Below, piece after piece: positions 31,403 to 42,196 of a DNA stretch of 64,000 nt. How positions within the stretch are numbered: the first letter of the stretch is position 1; each line of letters begins with the position of its first letter. The stretch lies in the NCBI GenBank assembly GCA_030340625.1, contig JAOPHQ010002853.1, forward strand, positions 160,001 through 224,000, given 5' to 3'. The notes below the pieces were generated by a model. The model did not search any database. It saw only the letters and a list, made by a program, of their open reading frames with translations, and was not told where the DNA came from. The translations under genes and the position numbers were made by a program. The stretch comes from Merluccius polli. Its lineage: Eukaryota; Chordata; Actinopteri; Gadiformes; Merlucciidae.

Positions 31403-34400
31403 GAAATAGGTATAAATAAGTTATTATTTGTATTATTGTAAATTATTATTTACAATAATACAAATGATGATTTTGAAAAATGAAAATAATTATTTGATTT
31501 ATATATAGGTATTACCACGGTGCTCACCATGACGACCCTCAGCACTATTTCCAGGAAGTCCCTGCCCAAGGTGTCGTACGTCACGGCCATGGACCTGTTT
31601 GTCTCCGTCTGCTTCATCTTCACCTTCGCAGCCCTCATGGAGTATGGCACCCTGCACTACTTTACCAGTAACCGACAGACCAAGAAGACAAAGGCCAACA
31701 ATGCACAGGTACTGCTTCTTACTGTGTTTGATTAGGCTTTTTATGTCCTTCTTTTAAAATGGGTGATTGTCATTGTGGCAGGGTCGTCCGGCCACACGCC
31801 ACCTAAGTGGCTTTCTTTCGGGGCCCTCCGACACAGGACACGGGTAGATGTTGTTCAAGGTGTTTATTGGAGTTTCAGGCTGGATGTTATACGCCGAGCT
31901 GATGGTACAACATGTCATGACAGTGCTCCTCCTCGAGTGTGTGTGTTGATGGCTGGTTTATCCTGGGTGCCATGATTGCTCATGCACCACAGGTGTGCAG
32001 CCCCACCCAGCCAGAGTCCAATTAGTCCGACTCAGGCCAGGTGAGGCTGTAAACCAGCCATCAACAACACACACTCCACATAAACCCTCCACAGTCATAA
32101 TAATCATGAAAAGGAAGCAAAAAACAACATCGAATCTCTTTTGGTGCTCTATTAGCTTTCATTGCTTCAACATTGGATCTCTTTTTGTGTAATATTAGCT
32201 TTCATTGCTTTAACATTTAAATAGTAACTGTACACATATTTTTCAATAAAGAGACCAAATGTGTTTAATTCAAATCAAACTAGTGATTTGATTTGGTGAG
32301 AAGCAAACTGAATTGTCAGCGTGACTACGCAATAAGTGACTTTGATTCATTGATTAACTAGTATGGAGGATATTTAAGTTAAGAACAGTGATAAATAAGT
32401 GGCTATAATATGTTTTATCATATTCTCTACCTTGCCAAAATGTAATGCATTAAACCATATAGTATAATACATCTGTCACATAACTATATAATAATGAACA
32501 TAACATGTTTCATTTACTTTGTGGGAGATGTGCCACCAAACCTCTAATCTTGGTGTGACCCAATGAACACATGATTACCTACACCTGGGGGGTATACTAC
32601 GAAGCTCGATTAGTGGGTTAGCGAGGTATGTTGCGCTCAAAGCCTGGGTTAGCTGTCCTACGAAAGTCGCTATATCACCATGGTAACTTATGCTGGCAAC
32701 CAAACCTGGTCGGGAGGAGGTTTTCAGCTCAGACTTTCCGATTAGTTCGGCTTCTTAAAGCTGCAGCGCCGCTTTCGGGACAGATCCGATCCCTTTATGA
32801 GAGATACAGGTTCTCATCAGAGGGTATTTGCTATTTGATCGTCCTTGTTGGACCTTATGTAGGCAATGCTACAAAAAGAAGCCGTGCGCAGTGTGTCTGT
32901 GTTTCACTGCGATGTGTTGCCACGGGAACATATTTGCATACAGTTGGTGATGCCGAACATATAAGCAAAAAGGTGCCTTGCGATACGCAAGGTTGTAGCT
33001 GCTGCCCTAAATACACTGCTAAATATGTTCGTGGTGTTTCCCAACTTTTTGCCAACACAAACCGTCAAGTTGCAAGTTATCAACTTGGAGGTAAAAGAAA
33101 ACACCTGTATACGTGAATGAGTGGCGGTAGCGCGTCAGTCTTCAGATTCTGCGTGCTGGGTTCGATTCCAAGTGAAGTGGGTATGTGTTTTTTATTTAAA
33201 AGTTATATTTCTTATATATGGAATATTTATTCATTAATGTTATGGAATTATCCAGTTTGGTAATCTAGATGAGGGTAAAAGGCGTGATGATGGACAGGCA
33301 ACATATGAACCCCGGTCGCTGGCGTTCAGCTCACATAGCCTACTACTCCTCCACACCGCCGTCGCTACCATCCAGCACATGCAATACGTTTCTTACATAT
33401 AGGATGTATTTGAAAGGAATTCCCTAAATTACACAAAAAAGCAAGTTGGAGGTTGCTTTTGCATTTTGCAATCATATGCGTAAGAATTGTTCGCCATTAA
33501 TCCATGGGCGTAGGTTTGGTTTGAAATGTGCTGGGGACAAAGACGCGTTTGGAAGTGCATTTTCAGAAGTGCTGGGTACAATGACGCGCATGCGCATCCA
33601 CCCCCCCCCCTTTCGCGCAGGTCATGTTAATTCATAAACATGTATACAAAAATGTGATGACATCCGACACGTTTTATGAATAAGAAAGCCAAGCCTAAAT
33701 TTTCAAAAAGCATTACACATTTGACACACTGTCTTCTGAAAATAGCCCTACCTAGGTTACGTGTTGAAGTTCAGAGTAAATCAAATGTGTGGCTATGCCT
33801 TTTGCTAATACTTTGATGTTATAGTTTCAATTCCCAGTACAATTGACCATACACAGACACACACACACACACACACACAGAACACAACTTCTATACAACA
33901 CATTTCGCCAAGATTGAAAAAGCAAAAATATGTGAGGCAAGACAATCCGTGTATCATTCGTTCTTTACATATTCAATTGAGAATCCAAAATCGGAAAATG
34001 AAAAAGCAATTTGTTATTTCCTTATTCGTTTATGAATCTGATACCAAAAAACAAATAACGGTTTGTTTTTCGTACTTTCGATTTTATGCTCTGATCAAAA
34101 ATAGGAAATTAAAAAACGGGGCCACGGGCCGAACTTGATTTTGATATTTAATTTCTCCGATTTGTGTGACCAGGAAGTTATTGACTTCTTTGTGTGTTGC
34201 ACTTGATAAGCTTGCAGCAAATTCGTCAACAGTTAAGTGTGAAAGAAAGCCTCAAAAAACAGAATCACGCAGTGATTGTAAGTCAATGAATCAGTATTAT
34301 TTGGAGTAATTTGACACCATGGCCGCACTGGAACCATACGTTAATTAAAGACTTATTTGAAACTGGCAAGACGCATTGCAGAGATTTCCACCATGCTGCA

Positions 34401-37400
34401 GCAGATGGGCATCCAGCGATGCTCTGAAATGAGTGTTGGAAGATTCTGTGTTCAACACGACCATAAGTGAAAAACACATGTATCGGACAAAGAGATGGAG
34501 AGGGCTGTGATTGGATCAATATAAGTCAATATAAATATAAGACTTCCTGGTCACACAAATCGGATAAATTAAATATCAAAATCAAGTTCGGCCCGTGGCC
34601 CAGTTTTTTCATTTCCTATTTTTGATCTGACCATAACATCGAAAGTACAAAAAACAAACCGTTATTTGTTTTTTGGTATCAGATTCTTAAACGAATAAGG
34701 CAATAACAAATCGTTTTTTCATTTTCCGATTTTGGATTCTCAATTGAATATAAAAAGAACGAATGATACACGGATTCAAGACTCGCACAGACGAACAAAT
34801 CACACCACGAGCTGACTGCTCTCAATTCACAATATGCATCCATCCAATCTTCATCAGGCATTCCTGACCAAAACTTCAAAGCATAGCCTATGCCGATATG
34901 CAATCCTCATCATCATCACAACTATTCCAGAATTCAGCAATAGATTCAAACAATAATTAAACAAGATACCGACTATCCATGAGTGACCATCTCCAACACC
35001 AATGCTTGCTGTACGATTGCAAACCATAACTAAGTTGGTGGCTAAGGCTAACATTAATTGCAACAAGAGATGAGAAGAGTTAAAATAGCCCGCCATCACT
35101 TCTGTGCAAAATGCACAAGACAAAACCTAGCCACACCAACACCAGCAAATAAGTAATAAACATATCGCGTCTTACCTTTGTGTCAGTGGTGGTCTGCATA
35201 TCCATGCTGTGTACAACATACATTTGTTCTTCTACAGGTTATCACTTTACACTAACAAGAGAATGCCAACGGGTATTTTTATTTTCCCAACACCCCCACC
35301 CTCATGTTACAACTTCTTAAGTAACCCGTTTTGTACTTAACACATTGACCCAACTTCCCAAACCGTCTGTCTCCTCGGGCTCCGAGAAAAAAACTAAATT
35401 GAAAGGGGACTCGACCGACTCGACTCACGCAGCAGCTAGTGGCTACTTGGCTTCTGGAACGCTAATGTTGGCTAACGTAGGGTGACCAGACGTCCCGGTT
35501 TTACCGGGACAGTCCCGATTTTGAGTTGCGTGTCCCGAGACCCGACAAAAGCCTGTCGGGACGCTAAAGTGTCCCGGTTTCCACCAACCACTATGAAATG
35601 TCCCCTGTTGCCCCCCCCCCCCCCCCCCCCAACAATCGCGCAACCGAAATGTTCCGCCAACACCCCCCCCCCCCCCCCGCTCAACAATCGCGCAACCGAA
35701 ATGTTCCCCCCCCGGGGGGGGGGGGGGGGGGGGGGTGTCCCGGTTTTAGGTTCAGGAAATATGGTCACCCTTGGCTAACGTCAATGATAGCTGCTAGAAG
35801 CTAGCTAACTCGCTGCTCTTGGTCAAAACTACGAGAAAGGAGTTTTTTACAGATTGTTAAGAGTACATGAATAGGCGTCACCTACCTGAGTAACCTGCCA
35901 CATGCCACATATGAGGAAACCATCCTTTTGCCGTCTTTTGCCGAGAAGTAGCAACCTTCTAGCACTAGCAGAGTTTTTCTGTCCACCGATACACACTGGT
36001 TACTCCCCAACCTAGAACTTAGAATGTTACAGTTGTTGCAGTAAACAGAGAAGCGTGCAGGTTGCCCGCAGCAGCAGCACAGCTGTGCCTGGTGCCTGTG
36101 CGGATAGAGATTTTTGTGGATCTGTTGGCATCTGTCGCTCAAGAATTAGTGTTATGATCTTTTTTTTTTTTTTTTTTTTACTAAATTGAGCTCGAGTTTT
36201 TTTTTTAAAAAGTGGTGGGTACAAAATGACTCATGACGAAAACTGGTGGGTACGTGTACCCACCGTACCCCCCGTATTCTACGCGCCTGCATTAATCCCA
36301 ATAGAGTATTGGGATTAATGGCGAACAATTCTTACGCATTCACAGAATCTGCAGTTTTTTGCCAGCATGGGCAACTGTATCGCCCCTTGCCGTTATTTGC
36401 TTTTTAAACTCCTCGTATGAGTTCATAATCACTTGCTCCTCCTGAGTGACATACAGCCCGTGTTCGCTCCATCGGATCCATTGCGTCAAGGTGAATGACG
36501 TTGGGTTACGCCCTTTTTATGTGAACGCGCATTGAACCTAAAGCGGAAAACCTGGCTTGACAAATTTACCTTTAAGTGAGCTTCGTGGAACCGCTTAACT
36601 CTGATTGCGAGTTTCGTCTTTAGCAATCGAGGTTTTCCTAAGAAAGCCTGGATATGTTCAGCGAGCTTCGTAGCACACCGCCTCCGGTTGGGCCAAATTA
36701 CTTTATTTTTAATTTTTATGACAGTCCTGGGCCGGCCCAAAGATGTGCGTCGGCCCCCGATGGCCAGTCCACCCCTGGCGCTAATCAAAATGTTAAAAAG
36801 GAAAAAGCCCGAAAAGAAAGTCAGCAACTTTCAGCCCGATTGGACAGATTGCGTTCGTGGAAAGAGCTGGAAGTGCGATCTGTCAGTTATGTAATGAGAA
36901 AATTGCGTCCATGAAACGATCGTGGCGTAACTATCGACGGTGCAACCGGGGCCCAGGGGGAGAGCCCCCCCCCCCCCCCCCTCCGTCAACAACCGCGGGG
37001 GCACAAAAAAAACAAAAAAAAATATTTGCACCGGGGCCTATCATCATGTTGTTACGCCAGTGGAAACGATGCAATGTTAACCGCAACTTCGACACTCAAC
37101 ATGCACAATTTGCAGCAGCATATCCTATGTAAGTTAAATATCAAAACTTTTGCTTATAACCGTCTTTATGTGGCTCTTCTGAGTTTTTTTTTTTTTTTTT
37201 GTGTAAAAGTGGCTCTCAAGGCAAAAAAGGTTCCCGACCCCTGCTCTAGTGGAATGGCAAACAGTCCTTGGCATAGAATACTATTGACCTATTGAACAGC
37301 AACAACTAATCACTGAGTTTCATTGCTTTGCTCATAAACTATGATGTAATGTAATGCATGTGGAGCACTTGGCCAATTCAAAGGGAAAGTTGTCAATGAT

Positions 37401-37742
37401 GATGGTCCTATATCCTGTAAGCATTGAAATCACAAAGTATATGTCTGTCCATCTCAGCACCACAAGTCCACCAGCATGCTGAATATCCGTCCGGGGACGT
37501 CCCTGCTTCAGATGAACAACATCGTACCGTACCATGAGGAGGACGACTACGCATACGAGTGTCTGGATGGTAAAGATTGCGCCAGCTTCTTCTGCTGCTT
37601 TGATGACTGCCGTTCAGGTGCCTGGCGGGAAAACAGAATGCATGTTCGGGTCTCCAAGATTGACTCCTATTCGCGAATATTTTTCCCCACTGCTTTTGGC
37701 CTTTTCAACTTGGTATACTGGATAGGATATCTGTATCTATAA
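26441..37742 (+). CDS. gabrg1: GABA-A receptor gamma-1 subunit, complete nine-exon gene
   Basis: Coding exons: 26441-26541, 27953-28113, 29135-29202, 29305-29525, 30190-30272, 30876-31013, 31123-31275, 31509-31708, 37458-37742, all with GT-AG borders. The total of 1410 nt gives 469 residues plus stop (human gamma-1 is about 465). The protein has a signal peptide, an extracellular ligand-binding domain with the Cys-loop (CYLKLHNFPMDEHSC, about 191-205), M1 (about 272-294), M2 with TTVLTMTTLST, M3 (DLFVSVCFIFTFAALMEY), a cytoplasmic loop with the gamma-type cysteine cluster DCASFFCCFDDCR, and M4 (FFPTAFGLFNLVYWIGYLYL) at the extreme C-terminus. It is a subunit of pentameric GABA-gated chloride channels. 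Gamma-1 rather than gamma-2 or -3 is chosen mainly from synteny with gabra2 and gnpda2. Confidence 0.93.
27188..27662. repeat. Duplicated ~460-bp segment, copy 2 (gabrg1 intron 1)
   Basis: Direct repeat of 17463-17922 (see that entry). Boundaries are sharp on both sides, and the surrounding sequence is unrelated. Confidence 0.85.
27953..28113 (+). CDS. gabrg1: gabrg1 exon 2
   Basis: 161 bp. Encodes the acidic N-terminus of the mature protein (QDEEDYEDVPINKTWVLSPK) and GYDNKLRPDIG. Acceptor AG 27951-27952, donor GTGAGG at 28114. Confidence 0.93.
29135..29202 (+). CDS. gabrg1: gabrg1 exon 3
   Basis: 68 bp, the usual size of this exon in the family. Encodes VRPTVIETAVYVNSIGPVDP and INM. Donor GTAAGC. 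Confidence 0.93.
29305..29525 (+). CDS. gabrg1: gabrg1 exon 4
   Basis: 221 bp, the standard size. Encodes the core of the extracellular domain (EYTIDIFFAQTWYDSRLKF, VGKIWIPDTFFRNSRKSDAH). Includes a potential N-glycosylation site NSS. Confidence 0.95.
29678..29741. repeat. (TG)n microsatellite, gabrg1 intron 4
   Basis: About 32 TG units. Confidence 0.95.
30190..30272 (+). CDS. gabrg1: gabrg1 exon 5 (Cys-loop)
   Basis: 83 bp. Encodes LTINAECYLKLHNFPMDEHS and CPLEFSS, with both Cys-loop cysteines. Donor GTAGGT. Confidence 0.95.
30876..31013 (+). CDS. gabrg1: gabrg1 exon 6
   Basis: 138 bp. Encodes YGYPKNEIMYRWQRSSVEVA and YWRLYQFAFVGLRNTTDVAH. Donor GTGAGA. Confidence 0.95.
31123..31275 (+). 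CDS. gabrg1: gabrg1 exon 7 (M1 and start of M2)
   Basis: 153 bp. Encodes the pre-M1 region (EYVIMTIFFDLSRRMGYFTI), M1 and the intracellular M1-M2 loop (NKDAVPARTSLG). Donor GTTTGT, less usual but GT. Confidence 0.95.
31347..31400. repeat. (ACT)n/(AAT)n microsatellite
   Basis: A run of ACT units passing into AAT units within intron 7. Confidence 0.95.
31509..31708 (+). CDS. gabrg1: gabrg1 exon 8 (M2-M3)
   Basis: 200 bp. Encodes ITTVLTMTTLSTISRKSLPK, M3 and YFTSNRQTKKTKANNAQ. Donor GTACTG at 31709. The following intron is 5.7 kb, swollen by transposons. Confidence 0.95.
31935..32078. repeat. Short palindromic interspersed repeat, copy 2
   Basis: Second copy of the family at 1132-1274. Ends GAGTGTGTGTGTTGATGGCT and near complement, same central block with GGCCAGGT. 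It sits in a slightly larger GC-richer stretch (31780-32090). Confidence 0.7.
32790..33116 (+). pseudogene. HARBI1-like Harbinger transposase fragment
   Basis: Reads LYERYRFSSEGICYLIVLVG, then VSLRCVATGTYLHTVGDAEH, matching the N-terminal part of Harbinger transposases and their domesticated relative HARBI1. Near 32975 the homology moves to another frame (AIRKVVAAALNTLLNMFVVF). The DDE catalytic region is missing. Dead fragment. Confidence 0.75.
33119..33185 (+). ncRNA. tRNA-like sequence, degenerate
   Basis: Contains an A-box-like TGGCGGTAGCGCG and a B box GGTTCGATTCC at tRNA spacing, with GCGTCAGTCT between. It resembles elongator tRNA-Met, but the anticodon arm is damaged. A second, weaker tRNA-like stretch lies on the minus strand at about 33270-33365. 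Likely tRNA-derived SINE heads or pseudogenes, not functional tRNAs. Confidence 0.4.
33943..34776. repeat. Foldback element with ~235-bp arms
   Basis: Arms 33943-34178 and 34542-34776 are inverted copies (about 90% by eye) around a 360-bp centre. Both arms contain AAACAAATAACGGTTTGTTTT. This could form a large cruciform. No coding capacity. Confidence 0.88.
35478..35772. mobile_element. hAT MITE B (8-bp TSD GGCTAACG)
   Basis: Termini TAGGGTGACCA and TGGTCACCCTT, flanked by GGCTAACG (35470-35477, 35773-35780). It contains two (T)CAACAATCGCG motifs next to long poly-C runs and a C8-G20 junction near 35706. Nested in the hAT at 33503-36289. Confidence 0.9.
36785..37243 (+). pseudogene. hAT (ZBED5/SCAND3-like) transposase N-terminal fragment
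   Basis: A BED-finger-like start (KKPEKKVSNFQPDWTD), then ICQLCNEKIASMKRS and, after the nested MITE, NVNRNFDTQHAQFAAAYPM, with frame changes. At the right is TTCCCGACCCCTG (37231-37243), the complement of a common hAT terminus. The left terminus was not found and the catalytic domain is absent. Confidence 0.6.
36921..37062. mobile_element. hAT MITE C (8-bp TSD GAAACGAT)
   Basis: A 142-bp element with inverted ends GTGGCGTAAC / GTTACGCCA, flanked by GAAACGAT (36913-36920, 37063-37070). Carries a poly-C run followed by GTCAACAACCGCG. It split the hAT transposase remnant. Confidence 0.85.
37458..37742 (+). CDS. gabrg1: gabrg1 exon 9 (loop and M4, stop)
   Basis: Acceptor AG 37456-37457; TAA at 37740-37742. 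Encodes MLNIRPGTSLLQMNN, YECLDGKDCASFFCCFDDCR (palmitoylation-type cysteine cluster of gamma subunits), and M4. AATAAA occurs 43 bp after the stop (37785-37790) and again at 38292-38297. Confidence 0.95.
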   Translation, partial: HHKSTSMLNIRPGTSLLQMNNIVPYHEEDDYAYECLDGKDCASFFCCFDDCRSGAWRENRMHVRVSKIDSYSRIFFPTAFGLFNLVYWIGYLYL

Positions 37743-37899
37743 AAAATTATGCAACAAATAGAGGATGATTGCCATTGAAACCCCAATAAAAAGCCCTTAT
37801 GTCTTTACTCTCTGCCAACTTGCTATTTCAAAAGATTCTTAAGAAAAGGAAAAGAGACATAAAATTCAGTATCATTTGTGGTATGAGGGTTGTCTGAAA

Positions 37900-37907
<8 letters not shown>

Positions 37908-37962
<55 letters not shown>
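37908..37962. repeat. (TA)n microsatellite, gabrg1 3' flank
   Basis: About 27 TA units after an A run. Confidence 0.95.
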
Positions 37963-37964
<2 letters not shown>

Positions 37965-38509
37965 TATGTCCTTTTAGTTCCATAGGTAATCGCGTCCTAT
38001 TATTGTCTTCAGCATACCAGTAATTTATCTAAAATGTATTGATTGCTATATTGAAATAAATATATTTTAGACAATTTAGTCAAGACACTATTATTATTGT
38101 CTTCAGCATACCAGTAAATCATCTAAAATGTATTGATTACTATATTGAAATCTTTAAAATGTCTAAGATGAATCTGTCATCATAATGTTATATATATTTG
38201 GACTAACAGTACAATGTTGGTACATTTTCATCACATAATGTCTTTGTAGAATGGCAGCTGTCTTAAGCATGTATCAATATCATCAAGGAGCAATAAATGC
38301 AATATTTAAATGCAAAACAAATGCCCAGTCAGAATTTGTACAGCAGCATGAAATAACTGTACTTTTTGCTTTGCATTGGTCTGAAATCATATTTCTTTAA
38401 AACAGGGGTTCTCAACCTTTTTCAGGCTGGGCCCCCCCAAAACTGGTTCATTGCAGTCGGGGCCCCCCCCCCCATTATTGCGCGCGATCGTAACACTCCT
38501 CGGACCTAT

Positions 38510-39074
38510 ATGGGGGTATTATTGAGACAATATTATTTGTGTGCGTATCTCAATCTGTGTGTGTGTAATAAGATTTGTGTGTATTCACATTTGTGTGTAT
38601 TCACATTTGTGTGTGTGTAAAACAATCAGTGTGTCTGTATTCACATTTGTGTGTTTTTTGTAAGATTTGTGTGTCTATTTGTGTGTGTGTAAAAAATTGC
38701 TGATGACAGACATTTACAGATCTCAGTACGCATGTACAGATCTGTTTACACATTCACAGATGTGTGTACACTTACAGATCTCTGTACACATTTGCAGATT
38801 TGTCTTCACTTGCAAAACGAATACACACAGATTTTTTTACACACACACAAATGTGAATACAGACACACAAATCTTATCACAAACACACAAATGTGAATAC
38901 AGACACACTGATTTTTTTACACACACACACAAATGTGAATACAGACAGACAAATCTTATTACGCACACACAAATGTGAATACACACAAATGTGAATACAC
39001 ACAAATCTTATTACACACACACAGATTGAGATATTACGCACACACAAATAATATTGTCTCAATAATACCCCCAT
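38510..39074. repeat. TG/CA foldback inside hAT element D
   Basis: Begins ATGGGGGTATTATTGAGACA and ends with its exact complement. The arms (about 190 and 250 bp) repeat CACATTTGTGTGTAT units in inverted order. GACCTA occurs just outside both ends, so it may be an insertion into the minisatellite. Confidence 0.88.
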
Positions 39075-39596
39075 AGACCTACGGCCGACGGGGGGGTGCG
39101 CGCAATAGTAACACACCGCGGACCTACGGCCGACGGGGGGTTGGGTGCGCGCAATAGTAACACACCGCGGACCTACGACCGACGGGGGGGGGGGGGGAGC
39201 CGACGGGGGGGGGGGCGGGGGGGGTGCGCGCAATAGTAACACAACGCGGACCTACGACCGACGGGGGGGGGGGGGGGGGGGAGCCGACGGGGGGGGGGGG
39301 GCGGGGGGGGTGCGCGCAATAGTAACACACCGCGGACCTACGACCGACGGGGGGGGGGGGGGGTGCGCGCAATAGTAACACACCGCGGACCTACGGCCGA
39401 CGGGGGGGGGGCCGACGGGGAGGGGGGAGCCGACGATGGGGGGGGCGGGGGGGGTGCGCGCAATAGTAACACACCGCGGACCTACGACCGACGGGGGGGG
39501 GGGGGGGCGACGGGGGTGGTGGTGCGCGCAATAGTAACACACCGCGGACCTACGACCGGCGGGTGGGGGGGGGGGGGGGGGGGGGGCGCGGTGTGT
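39075..39596. repeat. G-rich minisatellite
   Basis: About nine to ten units of GTGCGCGCAATAGTAACAC-type sequence plus CGCGGACCTACGACCGACG, followed by a variable poly-G run. Each unit ends in G tracts of 7-24 bases. Likely G-quadruplex-forming. Confidence 0.93.
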
Positions 39597-40275
39597 TACT
39601 ATTGCGCTCTCAAAAAGGAGGACGGCTTGATGCTGCGCCGGACGCCGGACAGGGCTTTGAAAAACCGGACAGTCCGCCTAAAGCCGGACGCGTATTTGTC
39701 CTCCTTTTTGAACCCGCGCCCCCCCGGGAGAGTGTCCACGACCCCCCAGGGGGGCGCGCCCCACCGGTTGAGAACCACTGCTTTAAAACATTCAGAGTAG
39801 GTATATTTAAATGTATACATTTTAAGACACTGTGTATTGGATGTGGTAATCTCTACTTAGAGGTAGGTGTACATGTACACACTGGTAGCAAATGAAACTC
39901 AAGACTTTTTTTTGTGTTTAAAATGAACAAATGAGAACATGTAGACCTACTTCTCGTGATTCTTCAAATGTAGCTGTAGAAATGTGACCAGCATGATACC
40001 TGCAGACAAAGAAATGCTGAAACGCTACTGCAGGCCTGTCCGCCTACTTTTTAAAATGCCAAAGATACTGAACCATATGTAAATGTCAATGTTTGGGATC
40101 AGATCTGACTGTGTTAAAGGTAAATGTGCATAAAGCATATATATATAGCTGCATATCTACAATTAAGAACATATGAGAATTAAGCTATTCTATGAATGAA
40201 TTTTGTGCTATTTAAGTAATGTTGAGAATCCCCCCCCCCCCAAAAAAACAAACGTTTGACAGCAAGTGAAATGTG

Positions 40276-40335
<60 letters not shown>

Positions 40336-41466
40336 CATGTTATGGGGAATGCCCTCCTGTACACAACATGAGAACTAACATTACCTTACAAATGCAGCGG
40401 TCTGCTATAGCCCGTTTTATACCTACTGTTGAGGAACACCTTTTCATATTGCATTTTAGCACTGCATATTGCTCCCGCTATAGGTTATTTTCTTATTCCA
40501 TTTAAAATATTAAGTTTCAAGGAATTAACAATTCTAAATGAATACTTGTGCTGTATTATATAGTATATTAGCAGTATAATTAATCATTAACACTTTTTTT
40601 GTGTTTGGAAGACTAGAAATAATGTGTCATTTGCATGTTTTGATACATTTGTGATGTAGTGTATTGCTTCAGCCTTGGCTCACATAAACTATCAATCAAT
40701 TAGTTCATCCTTGCATTGCAGAAATTATTCCAGCTGTATGTGTTTTGCTACATACATGAATTAACTAGGGATGCCAACCTGATAGTTGCTCTTTAATGAC
40801 TGGCTTGTTCTTTTTCCAGTTGAGGATAGTAATTCTAATGTTCTAAAGCTACAAATTGCTGCATATATGCTGCATAGGGAGTTTGCAGTAGTGGTTCCTG
40901 CTATGCAATATTATATATGGGTTTTTGCGAAAGGAAGCAACACTATACGGGTGTCAAAGCTGGGGAGTGTGCTACTGGTGTTGGCTATTATGTTCAGTCT
41001 TTTCTGTAGTTCTTCCTGTGGTGTTGTGCATTATGCTAAATTCAGACCGGCAGTGACAGTCAAACTGTTAATCCACTGTACTTAGATAACTGCAGTATAG
41101 GTGAACGGGAGCTGAAACTGAAGCGTTTTCTTCAATTGAATGTCACCACAGTGACTTAAAGATTTTGTAGGCCAACTCATTAGTGGGGATAGTAAGCCTA
41201 AATAGATCATAGATGACATTGTTTAGGTTTGGGGTCAAATTGACCCTAGCTCTATAAAATCACAGATTGATTTGAAATGCCAGTTAGTTTGTGTCTGTGC
41301 ATGTGCTCTATCCTTGGCTATTGCCCACAACTCCAAAAGTCGAAGTGGTAACATTTTGGAGTGAGGAATAAAGATTAATAGTGGCATACATCTGGGTACA
41401 TCTTTCACTGTGTGCAGACTTCATGGTCCCTGTTGTGACATGGCTGTACTGCATTGGGAAAATATA

Positions 41467-41468
<2 letters not shown>

Positions 41469-41547
<79 letters not shown>
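41469..41547. repeat. (TA)n microsatellite
   Basis: About 39 TA units. Confidence 0.95.
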
Positions 41548-41550
<3 letters not shown>

Positions 41551-41753
41551 TAAGCCCTGTCCACTGTTCAGTACTGCCTGTCTGAATTCAGTGCCATGTA
41601 GCTGCTACTTGCAGTCTGTCACCCTCCTATATCTGTGTGTCACAGTTGATACCAACTGGTAACAACAATCCAGTGTCCATACAATGATGTTGAGCACAAA
41701 TGTGAGAATGACAGTGAGATGGACAATAATGGAAAACAAGGAAAGGTGTGTAA

Positions 41754-41792
<39 letters not shown>

Positions 41793-42133
41793 ATTGCTCC
41801 ATGTTTCTATGGATTATAGTAAACAGTCATTATGAAACATTATGAAACAATAGCAATGTTGTGGGTGCCATATATGATTGCTATACCCAAACATTAATGT
41901 TACTGTCCATACAATCCATACAATATTGTGTTTCACTCAAGCCATATTTGATTATGTATACGTCACATCATATAATCCTCTGTAAATGTTGTTATTGTCA
42001 ACTCAATACACTGTGAGAGAATAAAGCAGTGCCTATGAAGGTTAAACAGTGTCCTTTTAATGCTTTACTAATGAGAGACCAGTCATTTAACATCTGTATA
42101 AAAAAAAAAACATGCAGGGACAGATGTTTTGAT

Positions 42134-42135
<2 letters not shown>

Positions 42136-42196
<61 letters not shown>
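42136..42196. repeat. (TATC)n microsatellite
   Basis: About 15 tetranucleotide units. Confidence 0.95.

Larger units (their letters stand above)
33503..36289. mobile_element. hAT element (8-bp TSD CATTAATC) with nested insertions
   Basis: Ends CATGGGCGTAG and CTACGCGCCTG, flanked by a perfect 8-bp duplication CATTAATC (33495-33502, 36290-36297). It inserted into the left arm of a hairpin whose halves are now 33476-33502 and 36298-36339. No transposase was recognised. It contains a foldback element and a second hAT MITE. Confidence 0.85.
32587..36684. mobile_element. Candidate PIF/Harbinger transposon with nested insertions
   Basis: Inverted ends containing CTACGAAGCTCG (left 32597-32608, right 36661-36672 as the complement) and, further in, inverted AAGCCTGG blocks. 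The left part contains a HARBI1-like transposase fragment. The interior is filled by a hAT element (33503-36289). Exact ends and target duplication are not clear. Confidence 0.6.
38403..39780. mobile_element. hAT element D (8-bp TSD CTTTAAAA)
   Basis: A 1378-bp element with ends CAGGGGTTCTCAACC and GGTTGAGAACCACTG, flanked by CTTTAAAA (38395-38402, 39781-39788). No transposase. The interior is a TG/CA-rich foldback (38510-39074) followed by a G-rich minisatellite (39075-39596). Confidence 0.93.

Noticed and set aside
33119..33185. Functional tRNA gene
   Set aside because: The anticodon arm is disrupted and the acceptor stem does not pair well.
35443..35804. Proline- or glycine-rich open frames over poly-C/poly-G
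   Set aside because: They are produced by homopolymer tracts in a hAT MITE.
39075..39596. Regularly spaced repeats that could look like a CRISPR array
   Set aside because: The units are near-identical throughout with only poly-G length varying; there are no unique spacers, no cas genes, and the context is a vertebrate transposon.
40786..41085. 99-codon frame as a small membrane protein gene
   Set aside because: Hydrophobicity only; no start context, homology or splice support that I can see.
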